Shown piece by piece: positions 8,018 to 17,085 of a DNA stretch of 26,200 nt. The DNA lies in the NCBI GenBank assembly GCA_900540295.1, contig UQFM01000017.1:1-26200 (forward strand), given 5' to 3'. Numbering within the stretch: position 1 is the first letter of the stretch; each line of letters starts with the position of its first letter. Made by a program: the position numbers and the translations under genes. This DNA comes from an uncultured Oscillospiraceae bacterium (GTDB taxonomy: Bacteria; Bacillota; Clostridia; Oscillospirales; Acutalibacteraceae). The notes beneath the pieces were generated by a model, which had not been told where the DNA came from, did no database searches, and worked only from the letters and a program-made list of their open reading frames with translations.

Positions 8018-8097
8018 ATGCAGAGGCAAATGTTATCTGAAGTATACGGCAGATTGCGCCGCTGTAAACAGAAGTATATAGCGCAACCGTGCAAAAA

Positions 8098-8113
8098 ACG
8101 GTAAGATTACCGT
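8098..8113. repeat. Short palindrome before the MMPL gene
   Basis: ACGGTAA and TTACCGT form a perfect 7-bp inverted repeat around GA in the 132-base gap between the tetR and MMPL genes. It has no T tract, so it is not a terminator. It could be an operator or a small mRNA hairpin upstream of the AGTGAGG site at about 8132-8139. It does not resemble O1/O2. Confidence 0.4.
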
Positions 8114-8149
8114 ACAGAAACCTATTTTGAAAGTGAGGGACAACAGCAT

Positions 8150-10279
8150 ATGATTGACGGTATGGCAAAATGGATTGCGAATCACCCGAAGATTGTTCTG
8201 ACAATCTGTCTGATTTTGATTATTCCGTCTGTAATTTGTTATTTTAATACGTTTATCAATTATGATATTTTATCGTATCTGCCCGCCGATTTAAATTCCG
8301 TGCAGGGGGAGCAGGTGCTGGATGAAACCTTCCACAATGCGGCAAGTGCGGTGATTGTGGTGGAAGATACAAAACCGAAAGATATTGCAAGGCTCAAGGA
8401 AAAAATTTCCGAGGTGGAAGGCGTCAGCAATGTGATGTGGATTGACAGCGTAACGGACATTTCCGTGCCCGCTGAAATGCTGCCCGACTCCGTTCGGGAA
8501 ATCTTTTATTCGGCGGACGGCAATGCCACGCTGATGATGGTGCAGTTTCAGGGCGCGGGCGCAAGCACCGAGACCATGAACGCTATTGACGAGATTCGCT
8601 CCCTGATGCATAAAAACTGCTTTATGAGCGGTATGTCCGCCATTATGAAAGATACGAAAGACCTTGCCGACGGGCAGGCACCGCTGTTTATTGCCGTCGC
8701 CATTGTGCTTGCGCTCATCGTTCTTGCCTTTACGCTCAATTCTTGGGTATTGCCGTTTGTGTTGCTGGCGGCTTTAGGCACCGCGGTGATTTATAATATG
8801 GGAACAAATCTGTTCTTCGGACAGATTTCCTTTATTACACAGTGCATCGCCGCGATTTTACAGCTCGGCGTTACCATGGATTACTCTGTCTTTTTGATTG
8901 ACCGTTTTGAAGAGGAGCGTGCCCGCAGTGCAGATAATGCCGAAGCGATGGCAAAGGCAATTCGCGGTACGTTTACCTCACTTTGCGGCAGTTCCTTAAC
9001 AACCGTATTCGGCTTTTTGGCGCTGTGCTTTATGTCCTTCACGCTGGGCTTTGACATCGGTATTGTTATGGCAAAGGGTGTGGTGCTCGGCGTAGTGACC
9101 GTCGTTACGTTTTTACCTGCGCTGGTACTGCTGTTCGACGAAAAAATTGAGAACTCCCGTCATAAAAGCGTGGTGCCGCGTTTTGAAAAGCTGAACGCCT
9201 TTACAGTGAAACACCGACGCGTGTTTGCGGTGATTTTTGTTTTGCTGTTTATTCCGTCTTTTATTGCGGCGCAAAACATAGATGTTTACTATAATATGGA
9301 CAGAGCATTGCCCGCCGATTTGCCGTCGATTGCGGCGCTCAACAAAATGAAAGAGCAATTCAATATGGCGACCACGCATTTTATCATTGTGGACGATACC
9401 GTGTCTGCCAAAGAAATGACGGAAATGTCGGGAAAAATTCAGGCGGTGGACGGCATTACCAATGTAATTTCCTTAAATACCTTTGTCGGCGCGGCAATCC
9501 CCGCAGAGATTCTGCCCGAAGAGATTTTGGAAATTTGCAGGCAGGACGGCAAACAGCTGATGATGGTCAACACAAGCTATTCCGCCGCGACAGCGGAAGA
9601 AAATGTACAGATAGATACCCTGCGGCAGATTGTCTCCTCCTACGACAAAAACGGCTATATCACGGGCGAGGGGGCGCTTACCAAGGATTTGGTAGATGTG
9701 ACCGACCGCGATTTTATGGTGACCAATATCATTTCCGTTGCCGCAATCTTTTTGCTGATTGCCGTCATTTTCCGTTCGGTATCTATCCCTGTGATTTTGG
9801 TTGCCTCCATTGAACTTGCCATTTTTATTAACGAGGCAATTTCCTGCTTTATGGGTACGCAGGTGCCGTTTATTGCGCCTACGGTTATCAGCTGTGTACA
9901 GCTCGGCGCAACCGTGGATTACGCGATTCTGTTAACCACACGCTTCCGAGAAGAATTGCAGAGAGGTGTTTCCCGCAAAGCGGCGCTTCTGACGGCGGCA
10001 AATCAATCCTGCCGTTCTGTTTTTCAAAGTGCGCTGGTCTTTTTCGCCGCAACCTTCGGTGTATATATGATTTGCGATATTTCCATGATTCAAAGCATTT
10101 GTGCAATGCTCGCACGCGGTGCAATCATCAGTGCGTTGGTCATTGTTTTGCTGTTAACACCTGTGCTGTATGTATGCGAACCGCTGATTCACAAAACGAC
10201 ACTGTATTGGCGTACGCCGCCTGCGGCGAAACCGAAAAGCGTGAAATTGACTGCCGAGAAAGGAGACAAAACAAGATGA
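8150..10279 (+). CDS. MMPL/RND-family transporter
   Basis: The 709-residue protein has the duplicated RND plan: one N-terminal helix, an extracytoplasmic domain, a helix bundle, then a second copy of both. The bundle helices carry GVTMDYSVFLIDRFEEER in the first half and GATVDYAILLTTRFREEL in the second. These Asp-Tyr pairs are the proton-relay positions of MMPL proteins. Both halves repeat similar porter-domain text (LPADLNS and LPADLPS; VEGVSNV and VDGITNV). Likely cargo is a lipid or hydrophobic compound, but the sequence does not say which. The start at 8150 has a GAGGGA site about 10 bases upstream, and an alternative ATG lies at 8162. The stop overlaps the next gene's ATG by 4 bases (ATGA), indicating coupling. 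Confidence 0.93.
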   Translation: MIDGMAKWIANHPKIVLTICLILIIPSVICYFNTFINYDILSYLPADLNSVQGEQVLDETFHNAASAVIVVEDTKPKDIARLKEKISEVEGVSNVMWIDSVTDISVPAEMLPDSVREIFYSADGNATLMMVQFQGAGASTETMNAIDEIRSLMHKNCFMSGMSAIMKDTKDLADGQAPLFIAVAIVLALIVLAFTLNSWVLPFVLLAALGTAVIYNMGTNLFFGQISFITQCIAAILQLGVTMDYSVFLIDRFEEERARSADNAEAMAKAIRGTFTSLCGSSLTTVFGFLALCFMSFTLGFDIGIVMAKGVVLGVVTVVTFLPALVLLFDEKIENSRHKSVVPRFEKLNAFTVKHRRVFAVIFVLLFIPSFIAAQNIDVYYNMDRALPADLPSIAALNKMKEQFNMATTHFIIVDDTVSAKEMTEMSGKIQAVDGITNVISLNTFVGAAIPAEILPEEILEICRQDGKQLMMVNTSYSAATAEENVQIDTLRQIVSSYDKNGYITGEGALTKDLVDVTDRDFMVTNIISVAAIFLLIAVIFRSVSIPVILVASIELAIFINEAISCFMGTQVPFIAPTVISCVQLGATVDYAILLTTRFREELQRGVSRKAALLTAANQSCRSVFQSALVFFAATFGVYMICDISMIQSICAMLARGAIISALVIVLLLTPVLYVCEPLIHKTTLYWRTPPAAKPKSVKLTAEKGDKTR

Positions 10280-11910
10280 AACGGAATTCTGTACGGAAAA
10301 AAAGCATATGCATTCTGCTTGCCGCCGTATTACTGCTGTTGAGCGGCTGTGCGGGGCAAAAATCCGAAGCGGAGCAGAATGCAAAAGCAGATACAGCAGA
10401 AACGATATATCAGACGCTTGCCGATTCCGTGCGCAAAACGGAAACGGTATATGTCCTCACGGATGCACACGGCAATCCGACGTCTGCAACGGTATCCGAC
10501 TGGCTGCATACCGATACGCCCGAAACGTATATTCAGGATAAAAGCGACCTTACGGATATTGAAAATGTGAAAGGTGATTTTCAGCCTGTATTCAAAAACG
10601 GATATGTGTTTTGGAATATGCCGACCACAGACCTTTACTATAAAGGAACTTCCGATAAACCGCTGCCTGTTTCGTTTTCGGTGCAGTATTTTCTGAATGA
10701 TGAGGAAATCGCACCCGAGGCGTTGGCGGGCAAAAGCGGTAAAGTGAAACTGCAAATCAAGGTAACCAATAATTATTGCGAAACGAAAAACATCGGCGGT
10801 GAAGAGGTCACGCTGTACAATCCTGTGGCGGCAGTCGGCGGTATGATTTTGCCCGAATCGCAGTTCAGCGGCATTGAAGTGGAAAACGGTATGACGGTCG
10901 GAGACGGCGCCAAGGAGTTTGTACTGTTTGCTGGATTGCCGGGTATGAACGAAAGTCTCGGCATAGACAAATTGGACCTCGGCGAAGGGGAGAGCATCAC
11001 TTTTGCCGACACCTTTACGGTAACCGCGACGGTTTCTGATTTTTCTTTGGGCAATTTGTATTTTGCCGTGTTGCCTGTTTCTGTACTCGGAAACATAGAA
11101 ATGCCGAAATCGGTGGATGAACTGAAAACAACACTGAATCAGTTAAAGGATTTGGAACATGCCATGCAGACACTGGACCCGAAAAACGTCCTCGGTCAGC
11201 TGATGCAGGAGCCTGAAAAAATTTCCGAGCTTACGGGCATGGTTACAGACGCCATGCAGGTATACCGAAGCAATGAAAAGCTGATTGCGGTGCTGTCAAA
11301 GTATATGACAGAGGAAAACGTAAAGGCACTGCAAAATATTTCGGGTGCACAGACGGGCAATGCCTCTCTCGGCGAAATGGTGCGTCTGCTTTCCGACCCC
11401 GAAGTACAGCAGTTTTTGCGGCTGATGCCTGCCGCATCGGGCGACCTTGTGAAACTGATGCCGATGCTGCAAGGACTTTCGGAAGATTTGCGCGACCCCG
11501 AAATACAAAAAGAACTTGAGAATTTACCGAAAACCGCAGAACAAATTGCCGATTTACAGAACGGTTTAGAGGAAAACCGCGCTTTGATTACGGCACTTGC
11601 AACGCTTGCCGATGCGGAAAAAATGCAAAAGCTCACGGATATTCTGCACGCTTCAAACGGTGCGGACTTTACGGCAAAACTCACGGAATACGGCGTTTTG
11701 GCGGAAGATGCAGACGGCTTGCTGACGCGTATGGCGGAGACGCTCTCTTTCGGCAATCGGTTTACCATCTATTCCGACGCCGCCGAAGGGGCACAGACGA
11801 GCGTTATGTTTGTGTATAAAACGCCCCCGATTCGTAAGACCGCCGAAGTCGCGGAACAGCCGGCCGAGGTGCAGGAAAGCTGGTTTCGGCGCGTATTCGG
11901 TAAGCACTGA
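10276..11910 (+). CDS. Lipoprotein partner of the MMPL transporter
   Basis: This is a 544-residue protein with a lipoprotein signal: a basic MKRNSVRKKS, a hydrophobic core and the lipobox LLSGC, giving Cys at about 24. The first ~270 residues look beta-rich (WNMPTTDLYYKG, SVQYFLNDEEIAPE). The middle (about 280-480) is amphipathic helix with recurring leucines, likely coiled coil, for example LKDLEHAMQTL and LENLPKTAEQIADLQNG. There is no C-terminal membrane helix. I do not recognise a named family with certainty. Similar secreted helical proteins accompany MMPL transporters in other Firmicutes. The ATG at 10276 overlaps the transporter stop and has AAAGGAGA upstream. Its probable job is an extracytoplasmic adaptor or substrate-handling partner, which is inference from coupling. 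Confidence 0.85.
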   Translation: MKRNSVRKKSICILLAAVLLLLSGCAGQKSEAEQNAKADTAETIYQTLADSVRKTETVYVLTDAHGNPTSATVSDWLHTDTPETYIQDKSDLTDIENVKGDFQPVFKNGYVFWNMPTTDLYYKGTSDKPLPVSFSVQYFLNDEEIAPEALAGKSGKVKLQIKVTNNYCETKNIGGEEVTLYNPVAAVGGMILPESQFSGIEVENGMTVGDGAKEFVLFAGLPGMNESLGIDKLDLGEGESITFADTFTVTATVSDFSLGNLYFAVLPVSVLGNIEMPKSVDELKTTLNQLKDLEHAMQTLDPKNVLGQLMQEPEKISELTGMVTDAMQVYRSNEKLIAVLSKYMTEENVKALQNISGAQTGNASLGEMVRLLSDPEVQQFLRLMPAASGDLVKLMPMLQGLSEDLRDPEIQKELENLPKTAEQIADLQNGLEENRALITALATLADAEKMQKLTDILHASNGADFTAKLTEYGVLAEDADGLLTRMAETLSFGNRFTIYSDAAEGAQTSVMFVYKTPPIRKTAEVAEQPAEVQESWFRRVFGKH

Positions 11911-11929
11911 AATACAGCCGATGAAAAAG

Positions 11930-11962
11930 AACAGGAGACGCGCAAACGTCTCCTGTTTTTTA
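11930..11962. terminator. Bidirectional intrinsic terminator
   Basis: An 11-bp perfect inverted repeat (11930-11940 and 11947-11957) has a 6-base loop. It is followed by a T run on the + strand and by CTTTTTC on the - strand. It serves the MMPL operon and the convergent spoVAE gene. Confidence 0.9.
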
Positions 11963-12313
11963 TTTGCTTTTCGGCTTTGCCAAAAACGAGACGGCAAGAC
12001 CCGAAAAAATCGCCGCCATAATACCTGCACTGCCCGCCGTCAAAGGTCCGGTCAGCACACCCAAAAGTCCCTGTTCGCGAATGGCTTCCTTCGTGCCCTG
12101 CGCCAATAAGTTGCCGAAGCCCGTCAGCGGTACGGTTGCGCCCGCACCTGCCCAGTCAACGAGCGGCTGATATACACCGATGCCGCCCAAAATGACGCCC
12201 AACACCACAAAGGCGACCAAAATCCGTGCGGGTGTGAGCTTTGTATAATCTATTAAAAGCTGTCCGATAACGCATATCAGCCCGCCGACTATAAATGCTT
12301 TTAAGAAAATCAT
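11960..12313 (-). CDS. spoVAE: Stage V sporulation protein AE (SpoVAEb type)
   Basis: The 117-residue membrane protein has about three helices and the conserved SpoVAE text: FLKAFIVGGLICVIGQLLIDYTKLTPARILV at the start and DWAGAGATVPLTGFGNLLAQG in the middle, then a glycine-rich last helix. SpoVA proteins form the inner-membrane channel that moves Ca-dipicolinate into the developing spore and out at germination. The ATG at 12313 is preceded by AGGGGGAAA; codons upstream in frame lack a signal and read into noncoding sequence. The gene is usually in a spoVAC-spoVAD-spoVAE operon, but here neither neighbour is present, so it is solitary. A forespore sigma-G promoter would be expected, but I found no convincing match. 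Confidence 0.9.
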   Translation of the reverse strand: MIFLKAFIVGGLICVIGQLLIDYTKLTPARILVAFVVLGVILGGIGVYQPLVDWAGAGATVPLTGFGNLLAQGTKEAIREQGLLGVLTGPLTAGSAGIMAAIFSGLAVSFLAKPKSK

Positions 12314-12360
12314 CGTGTTTCCCCCTGTAAACTTTCTGCATATAGATTTTTCTGAAAAGT

Positions 12361-12389
12361 TTGTTTTATACAAAAAAATGTGCTAAACT
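12361..12389 (+). promoter_or_regulatory. Predicted promoter of the aldo/keto reductase gene
   Basis: TTGTTT (12361-12366) and TAAACT (12384-12389) have a 17-base spacer and sit about 30 bases before the start codon. A 7-bp inverted repeat, AAACTTT (12329-12335) and AAAGTTT (12356-12362), overlaps the -35 box and could be an operator. Confidence 0.45.
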
Positions 12390-12419
12390 AAATACAGAAA
12401 ATTTTTTGAGGTGATTTTT

Positions 12420-13286
12420 GTGAACAGCATTCAGGATTGCTATTCGCTTTACAACGGTGTAGAAGTGCCATGTGTCGCATTCGGCACATGGAAAATGCCC
12501 GATGCGGTTGCTCAAAACGCGGTTGCCTGCGCGATACAAAACGGCTACCGCCATATTGACACGGCGCTTGCTTATCAAAACGAATGCGGCGTCGGCGCGG
12601 GTGTGCGCAAAGGCGGTGTGCGGCGTGAGGAGCTGTTTTTGGTCAGCAAACTGCCCAACGACGACCACGGCTACGAAAAAGCGATTGCCGCGTGCGAGCG
12701 TTCGCTTCACAATCTCGGTGTGGATTATTTGGACGCCTATTTGATTCACTGGCCCGTGCTGGTGGAGAATCAAGACCGATTGGAAGAGGATTTATGCGAC
12801 ACATGGCGCGCGTTTGAGCGTCTGTATGCCGACGGGAAACTGCGTGCCATCGGCACAAGCAACTTTTTAGAGGAACACATCGACCTCCTCAAAGCCAATT
12901 TCAAAAATTATCCGATGATAAACCAAGTCCAACTGCATCCGCAGAATCCGCAGGAGGAAATGGTTGCATACTGCAAAGCCAATCAAATTTTGCCCGAGGC
13001 GTGGAGTCCGTTGATTCAGGGGCAGGCGTTCAAGCGCGAACTGCTGATTGAAACGGCGGCAAAATACGGTGTGAGCGTAGCACAGCTCTGTATTCGCTGG
13101 ATATTCCAGAAAGGCGTTGTACCCGTGCCGAAATCCACCACACCCGAACGAATCCGAAACAATGCGGATATTTTCGGCTTCTCGATTTCCGACGAGGATA
13201 TGGAAAAAATTGCCACCTTGCGCACCTACGGCGCAATTGGCAACCCGCCGAGCGTCCCTCGCACGCATCAGGTGGTGGGATTTTAA
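12420..13286 (+). CDS. Aldo/keto reductase
   Basis: A 288-residue NADPH-dependent TIM-barrel reductase of the AKR family. The catalytic tetrad is visible: Asp in YRHIDTA, Tyr in LAYQNE, Lys in LVSKLP and His in YLIHWPV. GTSNF and QVQLHP follow, and the cofactor-binding end has VPVPKSTTPERIRNNADIF. It looks like the AKR5 group (2,5-diketogluconate/methylglyoxal reductase-like), but the substrate cannot be read from sequence. The GTG at 12420 is preferred over the GTG at 12411 because TTGAGGTGA lies at proper distance only for the later one. A small anchored protein follows 25 bases downstream and is probably cotranscribed. Confidence 0.92.
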   Translation: MNSIQDCYSLYNGVEVPCVAFGTWKMPDAVAQNAVACAIQNGYRHIDTALAYQNECGVGAGVRKGGVRREELFLVSKLPNDDHGYEKAIAACERSLHNLGVDYLDAYLIHWPVLVENQDRLEEDLCDTWRAFERLYADGKLRAIGTSNFLEEHIDLLKANFKNYPMINQVQLHPQNPQEEMVAYCKANQILPEAWSPLIQGQAFKRELLIETAAKYGVSVAQLCIRWIFQKGVVPVPKSTTPERIRNNADIFGFSISDEDMEKIATLRTYGAIGNPPSVPRTHQVVGF

Positions 13287-13311
13287 AGACGGGCATAGGG
13301 GGGGAATCACT

Positions 13312-13761
13312 TTGAAACGAAAATTGACGGTTGTCGGCATTTGTTTAGTCGCAATACTCCTGCTCGGCGCGGCGAGCGGACTTTTATATCTCCATTCGCT
13401 TCCGTCGCCTTTGAAAAACTATGATTTTACAAACTGCACGGTCGGCGTATTCGGATATTGGTCAGATGAAATTATTTGTGACTTAACACAGGCAGAAACA
13501 GACGAGTTTATACAGGTGTTAGAAACCGCAAAAATATTTCCGATTGCGGAAAAATCAGATTTTGCTATGACGGGGCAGACGCGCTTGTTTCGAATTCGAC
13601 TTACAGACGGCAATACGTTAGAACTCGGTGCGGGCGGCGGACACTATATCTATCTGAACGGCAAATGGTACAAATGCGATAAGGCTACCGCATCGTATTT
13701 CAGTAACCTGTTTTTAGAATATGCACGTCAATATTTTGTGCCGTTTTCGGAATCGGCATAA
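13312..13761 (+). CDS. Hypothetical N-terminally anchored protein
   Basis: I do not recognise this 149-residue protein. It begins LKRKLTVVGI, followed by a hydrophobic segment (about residues 5-25) that should act as a signal or membrane anchor. The remaining ~120 residues are polar, with beta-like stretches such as RLFRIRLTDGNTLELGAGGGHYIYLNGKWYKC, consistent with a small extracytoplasmic domain. Two cysteines near FTNCTVG and IICDLTQ, plus one in WYKCDKA, could matter. The TTG start at 13312 is set by the very strong AGGGGGGGAA site 6 bases upstream. It lies behind the aldo/keto reductase and before a terminator, so it closes a two-gene operon. Confidence 0.72.
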   Translation: MKRKLTVVGICLVAILLLGAASGLLYLHSLPSPLKNYDFTNCTVGVFGYWSDEIICDLTQAETDEFIQVLETAKIFPIAEKSDFAMTGQTRLFRIRLTDGNTLELGAGGGHYIYLNGKWYKCDKATASYFSNLFLEYARQYFVPFSESA

Positions 13762-13776
13762 AAACAAGATAAAAAT

Positions 13777-13819
13777 GCACGCGGATGACAGAATTTCTGT
13801 GATTCGCGTGCGTTTTTTT
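13777..13819 (+). terminator. Intrinsic terminator
   Basis: Arms 13777-13792 and 13796-13811 pair at 14 of 16 positions around ATT. Seven T residues follow at 13813-13819. It ends the two-gene operon upstream. Confidence 0.88.
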
Positions 13820-13828
13820 GTGCAGAGA

Positions 13829-13857
13829 TTGCTTTTTTTTACGGGATATAGTACAAT
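13829..13857 (+). promoter_or_regulatory. Predicted promoter of the glycosidase operon
   Basis: TTGCTT (13829-13834) and TACAAT (13852-13857) are 17 bases apart and lie just after the preceding terminator. The leader would be about 30 bases, with GAGGGA ahead of the ATG at 13894. Confidence 0.6.
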
Positions 13858-13893
13858 AAAATTTCAAAAAGAGAATGAAAATGAGGGAACGAT

Positions 13894-14364
13894 ATGTCTT
13901 ACTACACCGACCGTGCGGTCGAATTATTCCAATCAGGCTATAACTGTTCACAGTCCGTGTTTGCGGCATTCTGTGACAAAATCGGGATGCCCGAGGAGAC
14001 GGCTCTGCGTGTATCGGCAGGCTTGGGCGGTGGCGTCGGACGCATGCGCGAGGTCTGCGGTGCGGTATCGGGCGCGGCAATGCTTGTCGGTATGCTGTAC
14101 GGTGCAACGGACGGCAGTGACCGTGCGGCAAAAGCAAAGACGTATGAAAAGGTGCAGGAGATTGCCGAAGAATTCAAAAAAGAGAATCCGTCCATTGTGT
14201 GCCGCGAGCTTTTAGGGCTGTCGGGGCCGGCGCAAACCCCGCCGATGCCCGAAGTGCGGACAGATACGTATTATAAAAAACGCCCCTGTGTGCAGTTGGT
14301 GGAAGGCGCGGCGCGGGCGGCAGAAAAAATATTATTTTCAGAAGAAACGGGGGACGCAAAATGA
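13894..14364 (+). CDS. C_GCAxxG_C_C family protein
   Basis: The 156-residue protein has the name-giving cysteines of this probable redox/metal family: GYNCSQSVF (Cys about 19), the glycine-rich GLGGGVGRMREVCGAVSGAAM (Cys about 54), SIVCRELLG and KRPCVQLV near the end. The N-terminal pattern (YYTDRAVELFQSGYNCSQSV) is very typical. Members are soluble, widespread in anaerobes and biochemically undefined; an iron-sulfur or other metal role is usually supposed. The stop overlaps the next gene's start in ATGA, so it is translated with the GH36-like enzyme, although no mechanistic link between the two is obvious. Confidence 0.92.
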   Translation: MSYYTDRAVELFQSGYNCSQSVFAAFCDKIGMPEETALRVSAGLGGGVGRMREVCGAVSGAAMLVGMLYGATDGSDRAAKAKTYEKVQEIAEEFKKENPSIVCRELLGLSGPAQTPPMPEVRTDTYYKKRPCVQLVEGAARAAEKILFSEETGDAK

Positions 14365-17057
14365 ATTACCCGAACAACAAGTTTATTTTGGCGGGAGAGG
14401 GGCAGATTGCAATCGGCAATACGCACATTGTACGCACCTTCTCGTTGGATGCCCAAAAGCATTTGCGTACGGTTTCCGTTTGCAATCGGCGCGCCGAAAC
14501 GGAATTGCAGTTCGGTGCCTGCTCTGAGGAATTTGTGATTCGCATACTGACAGGACGCAAAAAAACAGCGGCGATTAAAGCCTCTGCACTGCGTGTCGCG
14601 GATGTTTTGACGAAAGAGACAGAGACCGAAAAACAGCTGGAAATTCGTTTTGCGCCGCTGCGCGCATTGGGTGTAACCTATTTAATTTCTGCCGTATATA
14701 CAGTAACGGATGCGCCGTATATGTATAAATCCCTGCGGCTTTCCGTATCGGACGATGCGGTAAAAATCGATACGATAGATACGGAACTGATTTCTCTGCC
14801 GCACGAGATGCAGCAGAAGTGGAGCGCGCCAATCTGTAAAAAGATTTATTTAACGCCGTTTCAGGCGGCTTTGGGTCAGCCTGTATATTTGAACGGAATG
14901 TACACAGGCAGTGAATTCCCTGCGGCGGACAATCATATCGAAAACGGCTATGCGCATGTGCGCTATTATGCAGGCAAGACTTTCGGCGAACTGCGCGGTA
15001 AAAATCGGGAATACGTGACGTGGAACACCGTGTTCGGCGCGGCGCGGGGGACAGAACAGGAAATTGTGCAGGCGGACTTTTTGGAATATATCCGCGCCAT
15101 TTCCCGCCCCGTATATCTGCGCACGCAGTATAACTCCTGGTTTGACCATATGCTGGATATCAATAAGGACAATATCCGCGACTCTTTCTTTGAAATTGAC
15201 AAGGGCTTGTCGGGCAACGGCGTGCCGCCCCTGCATTCTTATGTGGTGGACGACGGATGGGTCGATTACGACAAGGATTTTTGGTGCTTCAATGAAAAAT
15301 TCCCGAACGAACTGTATGAAAGCGCCGCGCTCGCCAAAAGCTTCGGTTCGGATTTCGGTTTGTGGTTAGGACCGCGCGGCGGCTACAACAGCAAAACGGC
15401 GAAATTCGGCAAGGCGATGGAAAAAGCAGGCAAGGGCGGATACAACCGCCGCTGTAAGGATGTTTGCACAGCGGACCGTCGCTACCACGAAAATGTGACA
15501 GAGCTGTTTTTGGATTATATGGATAGGTTCGACATCAACTACTGGAAGCTGGACGGATTCCTGCTGAAGTCCTGTCCGTCCAAAAAGCATGGGCATCCGA
15601 CGGGCGGTTATGAGGATATGTATTGCTTTACCGACCATTGGGAAAATTGGATTCGGATTTTCAATACGATGCACAGTTTCCGCGAAAAGCAGGGAAAATC
15701 GCTTTGGCTCAATCAAACAAGCTATTGTAATGCAAGTCCGTGGTATTTGCAGTTCTGCGAAAGTCTGTGGATGCAGAACAGCAGTGATGTGGATTTCATA
15801 GACAAAACCGACAAGGGTGAAGCGATGCACGGTTCGGATGCCGACAAGATGCTCACGTACCGCGACGACCGTTATTTTGATTTTTGCCGCACGCGTGCAA
15901 ATCAGTTCCCGCTGTCGAATGTATATAATCACGACCCGATTTTCGGCAATACCGCGAAAGTGAAAATGACGGACGAAGAATTCCGCAAATATATGTTTAT
16001 GCTTGCGGCGCGCGGAACGGCGTTTTGGGAGCTGTATTACAGCTATAATCTGTTCAATGATGCGAAATGGCGTATCAATGCGGATGTTCTGCGTTTCATT
16101 TCCGAGAATTTCTCGATTTTGCGTAACGCAAAACTCATCGGGGATTCCCCGAAAACGGGCGCGGTATACGGCTATACCGCATGGAACGGCGAAAAAGGCT
16201 TTGTGACGGTACGCAATCCGCTGAATCGCCCGCAGGATTTTCGGTTCACGCTCGACCGCCTGCTCGGCACGGCGGAGTCGGCAAACGCGCTGTCGTGCCT
16301 GACAGTTTTGCCGTATACGGAAAAGCCCGAAGAAAAAACCTATGCTTACGGCGACACCGTATCGCTGACGCTTGCACCGCATGAAATCCGTGTGCTGTAT
16401 TTCGGTTCGCCCGACACTGCCGCACCGCAGTTGATTCGTGCAAAAATGACGGCGGAAAATACGGCGCTTTTGACCTTTGACAAACGAATCAATGTAAAGG
16501 AAAATAGCTTTACGGCGAACGGGGAAACCGTAAAGACAGAACTGCTTGAAAATTACAGCGAGGTAAAGGTGACTTTGCCGCAGCCGCTTGCAAACGGCGA
16601 AACGGTGACGCTTGCCTATTCGGTTGCAGACGTTTGGGAGAACGGGACTGCCGACAGCTGTGTGTTAACCTATTATGCAAACGGCATTTTGCCGCAGGAT
16701 GCGCCTTTGACGGATGACTTCACCGTGCGTATGCGCTTAAAGCATGCGCCGAAAGACGGTGTTTTGCTGATGCGCGGCGGGCTTTTGGTGAAAACCTCCA
16801 ACGGCAGACTGACGGTGGATTGCCAAGGGGTTAAAGCAAAGTCGGAGACGGAAGTATCTGCACAGAATTCCATCCGTGCGGACATTGTGCGCGAGCGCAA
16901 CGGGCTTGTGAAAATTTATGTGGACGGCATACTTTCGGGCGGCGGCTATAAGGACGGTGTAATGCCGACGGTAACCGATTCCGAAATGCGTATGCATGAC
17001 ACGGTTTCGGAATGTACTTTTTACAATACCGCTTTGCCGTTTGACAAATTAAAATAA
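14361..17057 (+). CDS. GH36-like glycoside hydrolase with C-terminal LamG-like domain
   Basis: This 898-residue modular enzyme has an N-terminal beta-sandwich (about 1-240), a TIM barrel (about 240-600), a beta domain, an Ig/bacterial-repeat-like segment (about 690-770) and a LamG-like lectin fold at the end (VKIYVDGILSGG). The barrel carries GH36-type landmarks: YNSWFDH, VVDDGWVDYD and FGLWLGPRGGYN. The presumed nucleophile is Asp398 in YWKLDGF, and the acid/base is Asp476 (or Asp478) in SSDVDF. Likely activity is retaining alpha-galactosidase or alpha-N-acetylgalactosaminidase, and sequence alone does not separate these. There is no signal peptide, so it acts inside the cell on imported glycans, yet it keeps a lectin-type module, which is unusual for a cytosolic enzyme. 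It starts within the stop of the preceding gene. Confidence 0.8.
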   Translation: MNYPNNKFILAGEGQIAIGNTHIVRTFSLDAQKHLRTVSVCNRRAETELQFGACSEEFVIRILTGRKKTAAIKASALRVADVLTKETETEKQLEIRFAPLRALGVTYLISAVYTVTDAPYMYKSLRLSVSDDAVKIDTIDTELISLPHEMQQKWSAPICKKIYLTPFQAALGQPVYLNGMYTGSEFPAADNHIENGYAHVRYYAGKTFGELRGKNREYVTWNTVFGAARGTEQEIVQADFLEYIRAISRPVYLRTQYNSWFDHMLDINKDNIRDSFFEIDKGLSGNGVPPLHSYVVDDGWVDYDKDFWCFNEKFPNELYESAALAKSFGSDFGLWLGPRGGYNSKTAKFGKAMEKAGKGGYNRRCKDVCTADRRYHENVTELFLDYMDRFDINYWKLDGFLLKSCPSKKHGHPTGGYEDMYCFTDHWENWIRIFNTMHSFREKQGKSLWLNQTSYCNASPWYLQFCESLWMQNSSDVDFIDKTDKGEAMHGSDADKMLTYRDDRYFDFCRTRANQFPLSNVYNHDPIFGNTAKVKMTDEEFRKYMFMLAARGTAFWELYYSYNLFNDAKWRINADVLRFISENFSILRNAKLIGDSPKTGAVYGYTAWNGEKGFVTVRNPLNRPQDFRFTLDRLLGTAESANALSCLTVLPYTEKPEEKTYAYGDTVSLTLAPHEIRVLYFGSPDTAAPQLIRAKMTAENTALLTFDKRINVKENSFTANGETVKTELLENYSEVKVTLPQPLANGETVTLAYSVADVWENGTADSCVLTYYANGILPQDAPLTDDFTVRMRLKHAPKDGVLLMRGGLLVKTSNGRLTVDCQGVKAKSETEVSAQNSIRADIVRERNGLVKIYVDGILSGGGYKDGVMPTVTDSEMRMHDTVSECTFYNTALPFDKLK

Positions 17058-17085
17058 TCATCATACACAACAGGGGAGGCAAAGT

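Noticed and set aside
12314..12410. Sigma-G promoter for spoVAE
   Set aside because: A TGTATAA sequence could serve as -35, but no CATnnTA-like -10 box occurs at correct spacing.
15366..16382. 338-codon - strand frame inside the GH36-like gene
   Set aside because: Lies fully antisense to conserved catalytic-barrel sequence, and its translation is arginine/histidine-rich and motif-free.
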